Below are positions 9,096 to 17,159 of a stretch of 64,000 nt of DNA, piece by piece (the first letter of the stretch is position 1; each line of letters opens with the position of its first letter). A program made the position numbers and the translations under genes. The notes beneath the pieces are model-generated. The model was given only the letters and a program-made list of their open reading frames with translations, was not told the DNA's origin and did no database searches. The DNA is taken from the NCBI RefSeq assembly GCF_009391885.1, contig NZ_VZII01000003.1, positions 1 to 64,000 of the forward strand, read 5' to 3'. Origin of the DNA: Pseudomonas sp. MN1F. GTDB lineage: Bacteria; Pseudomonadota; Gammaproteobacteria; Pseudomonadales; Pseudomonadaceae.

Positions 9096-9989
9096 TCAAC
9101 CGACATTCAATTGGCTCTTGAGCAGATCCCGGAATGTTTGAATCAGCGGCTCACGACTACGCCCCCTGCGCACGATCAGCGAGAATGGCGCCTGATACCC
9201 GAAAGTGGCCGGCGATAGCACTCTGAGGTCGCCCTTGTCGACCCATGCCTGGGCGTAGTGCTCGGGCAGGTAGCCAATGTAGGCGCCCGAGAGAATCAGG
9301 ATCAGTTGCGCCTCCATGCTTTCCACCGTCGCCGCACTGTGCTTGAAGCCGTGCCTGGCCAGTTCGGCCTGGCTCCAGTAGCCACGCCCCACCATGCGTT
9401 GCTGGGTCACCACCTGCTCGGGGATGCGCCGCTCGGCGAACAGCGAGTGGCGGCTGCTGCAATAAAGCCAATGCTGTTCGCGGTAAAGCGGCAGATAAAG
9501 CAAGCCACTCATGCGCGAGGAAAACGCACCAATGGCCAGGTCCAGACGGTTGTCCTGCACCCCAAGCTGCAGCTCGTAGGGGCTGGACACCGACAGGTGC
9601 AGGTGCACCGCCGGGTGTTCCTGGCTGTAGGCCCCGATGGCCTCGGCCAAGGGCAGCGCCTGATCGCCTACGGTGGAGTCGATCACCCCCAGGTTGAGGG
9701 TGCCGCGCAGCTCGCCCTTGAGCGCTGCGGCGTACTGTTCGAAACCGTCCAGCTCGGCCAGCAGGCGCAGCGTCTCCTGATGGAACAGCTCGCCCTTGCT
9801 GGTCAGGCTGAAGCCGCCACGGCCACGGTGGCACAACACGATACCCAAGGCGCCTTCGAGCTGGCTCATGTAGGTACTGATGGCCGAGGTCGACAGGTTG
9901 AGCTCGCGCTGGGCATTGGCGAACCCCTGGTGGCGCACCACGCTGACGAAGATGCGCAGCAGTTTCAGGTCGGGCAAGGTCGAGGCCAT
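9096..9989 (-). CDS. gbuR: LysR-family regulator of the divergent guanidino-compound locus (GbuR-like)
   Basis: This 297-residue LysR regulator has the winged helix at the N-terminus (LLRIFVSVVRHQGFANAQRELNLSTSAISTYMSQLEGALG). Its co-inducer domain runs from about 90 to the end (LGVIDSTVGDQALPLAEAIG...). It is transcribed away from the ureohydrolase gene. The gap between them holds an interrupted palindrome TTCAG-N6-CTGAA. In P. aeruginosa a LysR gene (gbuR) sits beside gbuA and activates it in response to 4-guanidinobutyrate. The same pairing here supports, but does not prove, that role. The start is ATG 9989. Confidence 0.8.
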   Translation of the reverse strand: MASTLPDLKLLRIFVSVVRHQGFANAQRELNLSTSAISTYMSQLEGALGIVLCHRGRGGFSLTSKGELFHQETLRLLAELDGFEQYAAALKGELRGTLNLGVIDSTVGDQALPLAEAIGAYSQEHPAVHLHLSVSSPYELQLGVQDNRLDLAIGAFSSRMSGLLYLPLYREQHWLYCSSRHSLFAERRIPEQVVTQQRMVGRGYWSQAELARHGFKHSAATVESMEAQLILILSGAYIGYLPEHYAQAWVDKGDLRVLSPATFGYQAPFSLIVRRGRSREPLIQTFRDLLKSQLNVG

Positions 9990-10047
9990 GGTGCAACGGT
10001 TCCGCAGGGGTATTTGCGCGCAGTCTAACCGCTCCTGCGCGCGTTAG

Positions 10048-10063
10048 TTCAGAAATTCCTGAA
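10048..10063. promoter_or_regulatory. Palindromic candidate operator for the GbuR-like regulator
   Basis: TTCAGAAATTCCTGAA is a 16-bp palindrome with seven of eight base pairs matched. It lies between the divergent LysR gene and the ureohydrolase gene and fits the T-N11-A pattern of LysR operators. It sits 58 bp from the regulator start and about 150 bp from the enzyme start. The binding protein is inferred from position only. Confidence 0.5.
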
Positions 10064-10214
10064 GTAAGTATTTGCCGGTAGCGATTCTTCCCACGCACTA
10101 CCTTGCGCAGACTTGGCCGAAATGGCCCTGCCCGCCGGCATATCCAAACCTGAACGGCATGCGGCGGCCCAGGTTCGAACAAACAAAACAATCGACCGAC
10201 TGATGAGGCCCACC

Positions 10215-11165
10215 GTGGACAAAGTTCTCCACCAACCACTGGGCGGCAACGAAATGCCGCGTTTCGGCGGCATCGCCACCATGCTCCGTCTCCCCCACCT
10301 GCAAAGCGCCCAAGGCCTTGACGCCGCGTTCATCGGCGTGCCGCTGGACATCGGTACCTCGCTGCGTTCCGGCACCCGTTTCGGCCCGCGGCAGATCCGC
10401 GCCGAATCGGTGATGATCCGCCCGTACAACATGGCCACCGGTGCCGCGCCGTTCGACTCGCTGTCGGTGGCCGACATCGGTGACGTGGCCATCAACACTT
10501 TCAACCTGCTCGACGCCGTGCGCATCATCGAAGAAGCCTACGACGAGATCGTCGAGCACAACGTCATCCCGATGACCCTGGGGGGCGACCACACCATCAC
10601 CCTGCCGATCCTGCGCGCCCTGCACAAGAAGCACGGCAAGATCGGCCTGGTGCACATCGACGCCCACGCCGACGTCAACGACCACATGTTCGGCGAGAAG
10701 ATCGCCCACGGCACCACCTTCCGCCGCGCCGTGGAAGAAGGCCTGCTCGATTGCGACCGCGTGGTGCAGATCGGCCTGCGCGCCCAGGGCTACACCGCCG
10801 ACGACTTCAACTGGAGCCGCCGCCAGGGCTTTCGCGTGGTGCAGGCCGAAGAATGCTGGCACAAGTCGCTGGAACCACTGATGGCCGAAGTGCGCGAAAA
10901 AGTCGGCGGTGGCCCGGTGTACCTGTCGTTCGACATCGACGGCATCGACCCGGCCTGGGCCCCAGGCACCGGCACCCCGGAAATCGGCGGCTTGACCACC
11001 ATCCAGGCGATGGAGATCATTCGCGGCTGCCACGGCCTGGACCTGATCGGCTGTGACCTGGTCGAAGTCTCCCCGCCTTACGACACCACCGGCAACACCT
11101 CGCTGCTTGGCGCCAACCTGCTGTTCGAGATGCTCTGCGTGCTGCCAGGCGTCGTGCGTCGCTGA
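10215..11165 (+). CDS. gbuA: Ureohydrolase, probable guanidinobutyrase (agmatinase family)
   Basis: This 316-residue manganese enzyme of the arginase/agmatinase family hydrolyses a guanidino group to release urea. The metal-binding motifs are intact: GGDHTITLP, HIDAHADVND and SFDIDGIDPAWAPGTGTPE. The start chosen is GTG 10215, with GAGG seven bases upstream; in-frame ATG 10203 has no ribosome site. It is flanked by a LysR regulator and a sodium-solute symporter, the same neighbours as P. aeruginosa gbuA. That favours 4-guanidinobutyrate as substrate (product 4-aminobutyrate). Agmatine or 3-guanidinopropionate cannot be excluded from sequence. Confidence 0.85.
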   Translation: MDKVLHQPLGGNEMPRFGGIATMLRLPHLQSAQGLDAAFIGVPLDIGTSLRSGTRFGPRQIRAESVMIRPYNMATGAAPFDSLSVADIGDVAINTFNLLDAVRIIEEAYDEIVEHNVIPMTLGGDHTITLPILRALHKKHGKIGLVHIDAHADVNDHMFGEKIAHGTTFRRAVEEGLLDCDRVVQIGLRAQGYTADDFNWSRRQGFRVVQAEECWHKSLEPLMAEVREKVGGGPVYLSFDIDGIDPAWAPGTGTPEIGGLTTIQAMEIIRGCHGLDLIGCDLVEVSPPYDTTGNTSLLGANLLFEMLCVLPGVVRR

Positions 11166-11297
11166 CACCGCTGTACCCCGGCAGGAGCCATGAGGGAGGG
11201 CCATAGAGGCCCGCCAACACAAGACAAGACCGCCGGGCGCCGTGAACACGCCTGCGCGGTCGATCTCGCCATAATAAAGATAATCGGGAGACCCCCA

Positions 11298-12677
11298 ATG
11301 GCCTTGGACATCATTGTTGTAATGATCTATACCGCCGGCATGCTCGGGCTGGGCTGGTATGGCATGCGGCGCGCAAAAACCCACGAAGACTACCTCGTGG
11401 CCGGGCGCAACCTCGGCCCGACCCTGTACATGGGCACCATGGCCACCACCGTGCTCGGCGGCGCCTCCACCGTCGGTACCGTGCGCCTGGGTTATGTACA
11501 TGGCATTTCCGGCTTCTGGCTGTGTGCGGCCCTGGGCCTGGGCATCATCGCCCTCAACCTGTTCCTCGCCAAACCGCTGCTGCGCCTGAAGATCTTCACC
11601 GTCACCCAGGTGCTGGAGCGCCGCTACAACCCCATGGCCCGCCAAGCCAGCGCGGCGATCATGCTGGCCTATGCGCTGATGATCGGCGTCACCTCGACCC
11701 TGGCCATGGCAACCGTGCTGCAAGTGCTGCTCGACCTGCCCTTCTGGGCGTCGCTGCTGCTCGGCGGCGGTGTGGTGGTGATCTACTCGACCATTGGTGG
11801 CATGTGGTCGCTGACCCTCACCGACATCGTCCAGTTCGTGATCAAGACCGTTGGCCTGATGTTCATCCTGCTGCCCATCTGCCTGTACAAGGCCGGTGGC
11901 TGGGATACCCTGGTGGCCAAGTTGCCGGCGGCCAGCTTCAGCTGGACCACCATCGGCTGGGACACCATCATCACCTACTTCCTGATCTACTTCTTCGGCA
12001 TCCTGATCGGCCAGGACATCTGGCAGCGGGTATTCACTGCCCGTGACGAGAAGGTCTGCCAGCGCGCCGGCACCACCGCAGGCGTGTACTGCGTGCTGTA
12101 CGGCCTGGCGTGCGCCCTGATCGGCATGTCCGCCCATGTGCTGATGCCGGACCTGGCCAACCCGAACAATGCCTTTGCCGAGATGATCAAAGGCCAGCTG
12201 CCCGAAGGCATTCGTGGCCTGCTGATGGCGGCAGCCCTGGCGGCCATGATGTCGACTGCCAGTGCCGGCCTGCTGGCAGCCTCGACCACCCTGACCGAAG
12301 ACCTGCTGCCCAAGCTGCGTGGCGGCAAGCAGTCGAGCCTGGGCGTCAGCCGCCTGTTCACCCTGATCACCGGCCTGGTGGTGCTGGGCATCGCCATGGC
12401 GGTGAACGATGTGATCAGCGCCCTGACCCTGGCTTACAACCTGCTGGTCGGCGGCATGCTGATCCCGCTGATCGGTGCGATCTTCTGGAAGCGTGCAACC
12501 ACCGCAGGCGCCATCGCCAGCATGTCGCTGGGCTTTGCCACTGCACTGTTCTTCATGTTCAAGGACGGGCTGGATGCCAACACGCCGATCTACTACAGCC
12601 TGGCGGTTGGCCTGGTGAGCTTCGTGCTGGTGAGCGTGCTGTCGCGCAAGCCGGTGGGTGAAGTGAAGCTGGCCTGA
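11298..12677 (+). CDS. Sodium:solute symporter (SSS family), probable guanidino-compound uptake
   Basis: This 459-residue inner-membrane symporter has about 13 predicted helices. The SSS hallmarks are present: GRNLGPTLYMGTMATTVLGGASTVGTVRLGYVHGISGFW near the N-terminus, and MAAALAAMMSTASAGLLAASTTLTEDLLPKL in the conserved TM8-9 sodium-binding segment. The start is ATG 11298 with CGGGAGA upstream. It follows the ureohydrolase by 132 bp and is followed by a strong hairpin terminator, so the two probably form one unit. By context it imports the enzyme's substrate; the identity of that solute is inferred. Confidence 0.85.
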   Translation: MALDIIVVMIYTAGMLGLGWYGMRRAKTHEDYLVAGRNLGPTLYMGTMATTVLGGASTVGTVRLGYVHGISGFWLCAALGLGIIALNLFLAKPLLRLKIFTVTQVLERRYNPMARQASAAIMLAYALMIGVTSTLAMATVLQVLLDLPFWASLLLGGGVVVIYSTIGGMWSLTLTDIVQFVIKTVGLMFILLPICLYKAGGWDTLVAKLPAASFSWTTIGWDTIITYFLIYFFGILIGQDIWQRVFTARDEKVCQRAGTTAGVYCVLYGLACALIGMSAHVLMPDLANPNNAFAEMIKGQLPEGIRGLLMAAALAAMMSTASAGLLAASTTLTEDLLPKLRGGKQSSLGVSRLFTLITGLVVLGIAMAVNDVISALTLAYNLLVGGMLIPLIGAIFWKRATTAGAIASMSLGFATALFFMFKDGLDANTPIYYSLAVGLVSFVLVSVLSRKPVGEVKLA

Positions 12678-12702
12678 TCAGGGCGAAACCGCAGAAACAA
12701 AG

Positions 12703-12733
12703 AGGCCGCAGCATCTGACAGATGCTGCGGCCT
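12703..12733. terminator. Bidirectional Rho-independent terminator
   Basis: A perfect 13-bp stem (12703-12715 with 12721-12733) and a 5-base loop TGACA are followed by TTTT on the + strand. It lies between the convergent symporter gene and the 42-codon gene. On the - strand the stem is followed by CTTTG. It can stop transcription from both sides. Confidence 0.85.
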
Positions 12734-12741
12734 TTTGCATT

Positions 12742-12870
12742 TCAGCGACGACGCGGCTGGCGCTTGCGCTGCTCTTCATCAGTCGGGATCGGCACCGGCT
12801 GCAAGGGTGGTGGAATCAGCCCCAAAGCGACGGCCAGGTCGTGGAGCCAGTTGAACATTTGGTTTTTCAT
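12742..12870 (-). CDS. PA1414-family mini-protein (42 aa)
   Basis: This 42-codon gene is too short for most gene finders. It has ATG 12870 behind AAGGGGG and a TGA at 12742-12744. The product starts MKNQMFNWLHDLAVALGLIP, continues with a proline stretch (PPPLQPVPIPTDEE) and ends in basic RKRQPRRR. It looks like a short amphipathic helix with a charged tail. The proline/PTDEE/basic-tail pattern matches my recollection of P. aeruginosa PA1414, an oxygen-limitation gene that lies a few genes from gbuA there, as here. An Anr/FNR-type box lies 115 bp upstream. Function is unknown. Confidence 0.7.
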   Translation of the reverse strand: MKNQMFNWLHDLAVALGLIPPPLQPVPIPTDEEQRKRQPRRR

Positions 12871-12984
12871 AATGCCCCCTTGACGGGTCAGCCTCACGGC
12901 AATTCAATCCTGCGATGTTTCATACAGATCATAGTCCGATGTCCTGTACTACGCATGCTCTTGTTCCTACAGATATGGGCTAGT

Positions 12985-12998
12985 TTGACGCGGATCAA
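12985..12998 (-). promoter_or_regulatory. Anr/FNR-type box upstream of the PA1414-like gene
   Basis: Read on the - strand the site is TTGATCCGCGTCAA, nine of ten matches to the Anr/FNR consensus TTGAT-N4-ATCAA. A TATGAT -10-like hexamer lies at 12928-12933 on the same strand, placing the box near -70, a class I position. A class II arrangement with a start near 12950 is also possible but lacks a good -10. The box overlaps the stop of the upstream LysR gene. Anaerobic control is inferred. Confidence 0.6.
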
Positions 12999-13888
12999 GC
13001 GGAAACGGCGCATTCCGACGACTGGTTAATCGTTTCGCTTTGTTGCAGGTCGATCCAGGCCTGCAAATTCGCCCCGCACATGCCCTGGCGCCACATCAAC
13101 CAGGTTTGCGCGTGATCGAATGGCGACTGCAGCCGATGGGCGCGAACCCGATCACGCCCGGGCAGGCTGTCGAGCATCGATTGCGCCATCAAGGCCACCC
13201 CCGCCCCAGCGATCACACAGGCCAGCATGCTCTGGTACGACTCGATTTCCATCACCCGGCCCATCGGCGTGTGGTCATGGGCATACCAGGCCTCCAGCCG
13301 CATCCGGTAGGAACAGCCCTGGCGGAAAGTGAACACTGCCTTGCCCGCCACGTCCTTGGCACTGCGCACCCGCGGGTGTTCCGGGCTGGTAATCAGTACC
13401 AGCACTTCATCGCACAGCGGCACACCATCCAGCCCGGCCAGGCTTGGCGGGCCGTCCACCAGTGCCGCATCCAGACGATGGCTGAGCAGGCCTTCAAGCA
13501 GGTCGCCGCTTGGAGCGGCCTGTACCTGCAGGTTCACCGCCGGGTATTGCTGGTGGTAGCGCGCCAACAGCGCCGGCAAGTGGATGGCGGCAGTGCTGTA
13601 CATGGTGCCCAGCACGAACTCGCCGGCCGGCTGGCCGCCTTGCACTGCCGCAACGGCTTCATCACGCAGCGCCGCCAGGCGGTTGGCGTAATCCAGCAGC
13701 ACCTTGCCGGCGGGCGACAGCTGCAGGCGCTGGCGTTCACGCAGGAACAGCTCCACCCCCAATTGCTCTTCGAGCTGGCGCAGGCGCGTCGACAGGTTCG
13801 ACGGCACCCGGTGCAGGCGCTCGGCGGCGCGGGTTACCGAACCTTCCTCGGCCACGGCCTGGAAGATGCGCAGTTGGCTGAACTCCAT
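12995..13888 (-). CDS. LysR-family transcriptional regulator
   Basis: This 297-residue LysR regulator starts MEFSQLRIFQAVAEEGSVTRAAERLHRVPSNLSTRLRQLEEQLG, a clear N-terminal helix-turn-helix. A substrate-binding domain follows (EFVLGTMYSTAAIHLPALLARYHQQYPAVNL...). The start chosen is ATG 13888, preceded by GGAG; a TTG four codons upstream is less likely. It is divergent from an MFS exporter gene with a palindromic operator between them, so it probably controls that exporter. The fold is of the GltR/PtxR-like branch; the effector is unknown. Confidence 0.85.
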   Translation of the reverse strand: MEFSQLRIFQAVAEEGSVTRAAERLHRVPSNLSTRLRQLEEQLGVELFLRERQRLQLSPAGKVLLDYANRLAALRDEAVAAVQGGQPAGEFVLGTMYSTAAIHLPALLARYHQQYPAVNLQVQAAPSGDLLEGLLSHRLDAALVDGPPSLAGLDGVPLCDEVLVLITSPEHPRVRSAKDVAGKAVFTFRQGCSYRMRLEAWYAHDHTPMGRVMEIESYQSMLACVIAGAGVALMAQSMLDSLPGRDRVRAHRLQSPFDHAQTWLMWRQGMCGANLQAWIDLQQSETINQSSECAVSA

Positions 13889-13924
13889 GACATTCTCCAA
13901 AACAGAACAACTTGATCATCATTA

Positions 13925-13939
13925 TTCAATTTTATTGAA
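13925..13939. promoter_or_regulatory. LysR-type operator, TTCAAT-TTT-ATTGAA
   Basis: A perfect 6-bp inverted repeat with a 3-bp spacer fits the T-N11-A LysR box. It lies in the 106-bp gap between the divergent LysR and MFS genes, 36 bp from the regulator start and 55 bp from the transporter start. Use by the adjacent LysR protein is inferred. Confidence 0.6.
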
Positions 13940-13994
13940 AGTAAAAGCGCCCTAACCTGCCATCCATCGCATTGATTCGCGCAGGAGAGTCCTC

Positions 13995-15167
13995 ATGTCG
14001 CCGCTCGTACAACTGCTGGCCAGCGCCGTGGCCCTGATGATGGCCATGGGCATTGGCCGCTTCGCCCTCACCCCGCAACTGCCGCAACTGATCGCCGAAG
14101 GCCAGTTCGACCTGACCGCCGCCGGGCTGGTGGCGGCAGCCAACTACCTGGGTTACTTTCTCGGCGCCGTGGACGCCATGTACGCCCGTCGGCCTAACCA
14201 GGTGAAACTGCGCCTGCACGGCGGCCTGTGGCTGTGCGTGCTGCTGACCCTGGCCTCCTGGGCTGCGCACGGCTTCTGGAGCCACCTGCTGCTGCGCTTC
14301 GGGACTGGCGTGGCCAGTGCCTGGGTGCTGGTGATGATCACCAGCCTCAGCCAGCAAGTCGCCAATGCCCACAATCGCCAGCGCCTGGGGGCGCTGGTGT
14401 TCGCCGGGCCTGGGCTGGGTATTGCGCTGACGGGTTTGCTGGCGTTGGCTGCGCACCTGCTGGGGCTTGGCTCGGCGGCACTCTGGTTGGTCTATGCCGT
14501 TGCAGCGCTGGTCATGCTGCTGGCCGTGCGCCCTTGGCTGCCTCGCGCCCTGCAACCTGCAAGGGTGCCCGCCGCCACGCAGCAGGGCCCGAGCCGCAGC
14601 GTCGGCATCGGTCGCCTGGGCCTGGTCTATGCCCTGTACGGTGTGGGCTACATCCTGCCGGCTACCTTCCTGTCGCAAATGGCCAACCAGCAGTTTCGCG
14701 GCAACTGGATGGCCGACCTGTTCTGGCCTGCATTCGGCCTGGCGGCAGCGCTGGGTGTGGTACTGGTAAGCCTGCGCCGGGCAGGCCATACATCGGCCTG
14801 GCTGACGGTCACCCTGTGGTTGCAAGGGTTAGGGGTGCTGGCCTGCCTGATGGGCGGTGGCGTTGGCCTGGCCCTGGGCGTGGTGCTGTGCGGCGGGCCC
14901 TTCCTGGCGTGCATGCAGCTGGTAATGCAGCGCTCGCGGGAACTGGCGCCGCATGCCACGCAGCGCAACGCCGGGCTGCTGACCGCGTGCTTTGCCCTGG
15001 GGCAGTTGAGCGGGCCATTGCTGGCGGCGCTGAGCAACCACTACAGCGGGAGTTTGCAGCCGGCGCTGGTGCTGGCTGCAGTGGGCCTGGGGGTGGCGGG
15101 CGTGCTGGTGCTGAGCCGGGGACGCAGCCTGCAGGGTTGCCAGGCTGCGCCGCAGAGCGCCGCTTAA
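13995..15167 (+). CDS. YbfB/YjiJ-family MFS transporter
   Basis: This 390-residue membrane protein has 12 predicted helices and the YbfB/YjiJ-type opening (LLASAVALMMAMGIGRFALTPQLPQLI). It retains the GRFALTP motif and GxLxG-like segments of the major facilitator superfamily. The start is ATG 13995 with CAGGAGAG upstream. A LysR gene is divergent from it, typical for inducible exporters. The reading end overlaps the convergent EamA gene by 4 bp. The substrate is unknown; members of this group are mostly annotated as efflux proteins. Confidence 0.85.
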   Translation: MSPLVQLLASAVALMMAMGIGRFALTPQLPQLIAEGQFDLTAAGLVAAANYLGYFLGAVDAMYARRPNQVKLRLHGGLWLCVLLTLASWAAHGFWSHLLLRFGTGVASAWVLVMITSLSQQVANAHNRQRLGALVFAGPGLGIALTGLLALAAHLLGLGSAALWLVYAVAALVMLLAVRPWLPRALQPARVPAATQQGPSRSVGIGRLGLVYALYGVGYILPATFLSQMANQQFRGNWMADLFWPAFGLAAALGVVLVSLRRAGHTSAWLTVTLWLQGLGVLACLMGGGVGLALGVVLCGGPFLACMQLVMQRSRELAPHATQRNAGLLTACFALGQLSGPLLAALSNHYSGSLQPALVLAAVGLGVAGVLVLSRGRSLQGCQAAPQSAA

Positions 15168-16090
15168 CCCACAAACTTGCGCAGTTGCTGTTTCACCCAA
15201 GGCTCGGCACTCACCAGGATTACCCCCAGCAGCACCATCAACGCCCCCAATACGAAGTTCGCACTCAACGGCTCGCCCAACAGGACCACGCCAAAGGTCA
15301 CGCCAAACAACGGCGTGATGAACGAAAACACCGCCAGGTTGGAGGCCAGGTACTTGCGCAACAACCAGAACCAGGTCAGGTAGCTGACAAACGACACCAC
15401 GATCCCCTGGAACAGCACACTGCCCACCGCCAGCGGCGTCAATGTCACTTCACCGACCTGCCCACTGACCAGGGCGATCAGCAGCAAGCCGGCAAAGCCC
15501 ACCGCCAACTGGTAGAACAAGGTCAAGGTGGCGGGCGCCTCCGAAAGGCGCGAGACACGTACCACCACCGTGGTCGCGCCCCAGGCCAGCCCGGCGAGCA
15601 CGCCAAAGGCGTCGCCCAGCAGCATCCGCCCATCCATTTCGGCGAACGACAGGCCGCCAGCAAAGGCCACTGCAATTCCGCCGAAGGCCAGCAGAATGCC
15701 CAGCCACTGCAACAACCGCAGCCGCTCGCTGGGCAACATGAAGTGCAGGCCCAGCGCCGTAAACACGGGCGCGGTATAGAGGAACACCGACATGTGCGCT
15801 GCGGAAGTCAGCTTCAGGCCTTCGGCGATGAACAGGAACTCCAGCCCGAACAATCCACCGGCCACGAGCCCTGCCCGCCAGGTACTGCCCACCTGTTCCC
15901 AGCCGCCGCGCCAGCAGATCATCAACCCCACCAGCACAGCGGCGATGCAATTGCGCAGGGCGGCCTGCATCACCGGTGCAATATCCACCGCCGCCGTCTT
16001 GATCAGCACCTGCTGGCAGCCCCAGATCAGGCACAACCCCAACATCACCTGGAAGGCAAAGGCGTCAGGATTCTTGCGGGCCGCGCTCAT
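15164..16090 (-). CDS. EamA/DMT-family transporter
   Basis: This 308-residue drug/metabolite transporter has ten predicted helices in two EamA repeats. The first starts at AFQVMLGLCLIWGCQQVLIKTAAVDIAPVMQAALRN. The second starts near GDAFGVLAGLAWGATTVVVRVSRL. It ends in a short charged tail (WVKQQLRKFVG). The start is ATG 16090. The stop overlaps the stop of the convergent MFS gene. It is one of four EamA proteins in this window; there is no clue to its substrate. Confidence 0.85.
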   Translation of the reverse strand: MSAARKNPDAFAFQVMLGLCLIWGCQQVLIKTAAVDIAPVMQAALRNCIAAVLVGLMICWRGGWEQVGSTWRAGLVAGGLFGLEFLFIAEGLKLTSAAHMSVFLYTAPVFTALGLHFMLPSERLRLLQWLGILLAFGGIAVAFAGGLSFAEMDGRMLLGDAFGVLAGLAWGATTVVVRVSRLSEAPATLTLFYQLAVGFAGLLLIALVSGQVGEVTLTPLAVGSVLFQGIVVSFVSYLTWFWLLRKYLASNLAVFSFITPLFGVTFGVVLLGEPLSANFVLGALMVLLGVILVSAEPWVKQQLRKFVG

Positions 16091-16196
16091 GGGCGGGCCT
16101 TTTCGGTGGTCGAGGGCATCGGCAAGGTCTCGGCAGTAATCAAGGAATACCGATTATCGGGTTTCCTGGCCCGCCCGTGCCAGCCTCAAAACGACC

Positions 16197-16592
16197 TCAA
16201 GCGATCTGGGCCTTGGCCGACACCTGCTCGAAGGTGGTTTCATCCAGCCCGTCTTCCTGCTCATCGAGCACCTGGCGCGGGTGCTCGAAGCCGGGGATGC
16301 TGCTGTCGATCAGGCTGAGCAACCGCGAACCACGCTCGGTGAGCACGAAGTTTTCGCCATTGCCGCCGTCTTCTTGCTCACGGCTTTCGATGAAACCGCG
16401 CTCGAACAGCAGCTTTTCGTACTCGCAGGCACGGGTTTTCAGGTGGTCCAGGTCACCCACCGGCTGGCCCTTGGCAGCCAGCGCGGCAGCGTGCTGCTCG
16501 GCATAGGGGCGTGGCGTGAAGCTGTGACCGGCGCCGTTCTGCACCTCGTGCAGCAAACGCTCGATCAGGTCCCAGTCGTAGGTGCTGCTCAT
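16197..16592 (-). CDS. Conserved 131-aa protein, DUF2513-like
   Basis: The start is ATG 16592 (MSSTYDWDLIERLLHEVQ); the open frame further upstream lacks a ribosome site. The pattern of a DWDLI-type start, a mid-region FERGFIESREQEDGG and then ENFVLTERGSRLL resembles a winged-helix fold of the DUF2513 type, found near phage and toxin genes. The C-terminus is acidic (DEQEDGLDETTFEQ). It neighbours a decayed antitoxin and a BrnTA module. Cytosolic, with no signal peptide or membrane segment. The family call is from pattern memory and the function is unknown. Confidence 0.55.
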   Translation of the reverse strand: MSSTYDWDLIERLLHEVQNGAGHSFTPRPYAEQHAAALAAKGQPVGDLDHLKTRACEYEKLLFERGFIESREQEDGGNGENFVLTERGSRLLSLIDSSIPGFEHPRQVLDEQEDGLDETTFEQVSAKAQIA

Positions 16593-16666
16593 GGAGAGGG
16601 TCTCCTGCTGTGGACAAAGGGGGTACACAGGTTGGGACCGGTTGGCAGGCGGGAGTGTTCCAAAAG

Positions 16667-16813
16667 AGTGAGCTGGCAAAAGAGACCGGGCTTTCTCGTG
16701 AGCAGCTTTATCGCTCCTTCAGCGAGCATGGCAAGCCGACTCTGAAATCCTTTTTGGTCGTGATGAAGGCGCTGGGTATCGAAATGACTGCCAAACCGCA
16801 TGTGGCCCATTGA
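16667..16813 (+). pseudogene. C-terminal fragment of a HigA-type addiction-module antitoxin
   Basis: About 48 residues (ELAKETGLSREQLYRSFSEHGKPTLKSFLVVMKALGIEMTA in two stretches: a helix-turn-helix and a closing helix) match the last half of short antidote proteins that pair with RelE/HigB-like toxins. The N-terminal half is missing: the frame upstream reads unrelated sequence to a GTG at 16610 with no good ribosome site. No toxin gene adjoins it. It is read here as a remnant of a deleted toxin-antitoxin pair, though a short expressed peptide cannot be excluded. Confidence 0.6.
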
Positions 16814-16904
16814 TACTCCAACAAAAGCTCAATCACTCCCCTGTCTGACGCCGCTCATGGACAAGGTTTCCGAAAAGGCTCGGATGTAAGCGCTGCGAAA
16901 CCTA

Positions 16905-17159
16905 TCAGCGCTGGCGTAGTTGTGCTTGCATGTACTGACGCAGCAGGTGGTTTATCCGGGTCTGATATCCAGCCCCCTGCTCCTTGAACCAGGCAAGAAC
17001 ATCAGAGTCCAGGCGTATGGTAACCGTCTGCTTGGCTGGAACTCGCAGTTCGGCCTCGCGGAAGAAGTCTTCTCCAAGCTCGGGGATATCAGAGGTATCG
17101 ATATCCTTGTCGCCCTGTTGAGCCAGGCGGCTCCAATCAGTTTTCGATGCTTTGGTCAT
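16905..17159 (-). CDS. brnA: BrnA-family antitoxin
   Basis: This 84-residue antitoxin starts at ATG 17159 (MTKASKTDWSRL). It carries the BrnA pattern: an acidic middle (DIDTSDIPELGEDFF), then a ribbon-helix-helix region (PAKQTVTIRLDSDVLAWFKEQGAGYQTRINHLLRQYM). It neutralises BrnT and, with it, should repress the operon. Its start overlaps the toxin gene by 23 bp, so translation is coupled. A 20-bp palindrome upstream of the toxin gene is the likely operator. The order toxin-antitoxin is as in Brucella. Confidence 0.88.
   Translation of the reverse strand: MTKASKTDWSRLAQQGDKDIDTSDIPELGEDFFREAELRVPAKQTVTIRLDSDVLAWFKEQGAGYQTRINHLLRQYMQAQLRQR

Noticed and set aside
14228..16318. 696-codon open frame through the MFS gene in a second frame and opposite the EamA gene
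   Set aside because: Overlaps two well-supported genes on opposite strands; no domain in the translation.
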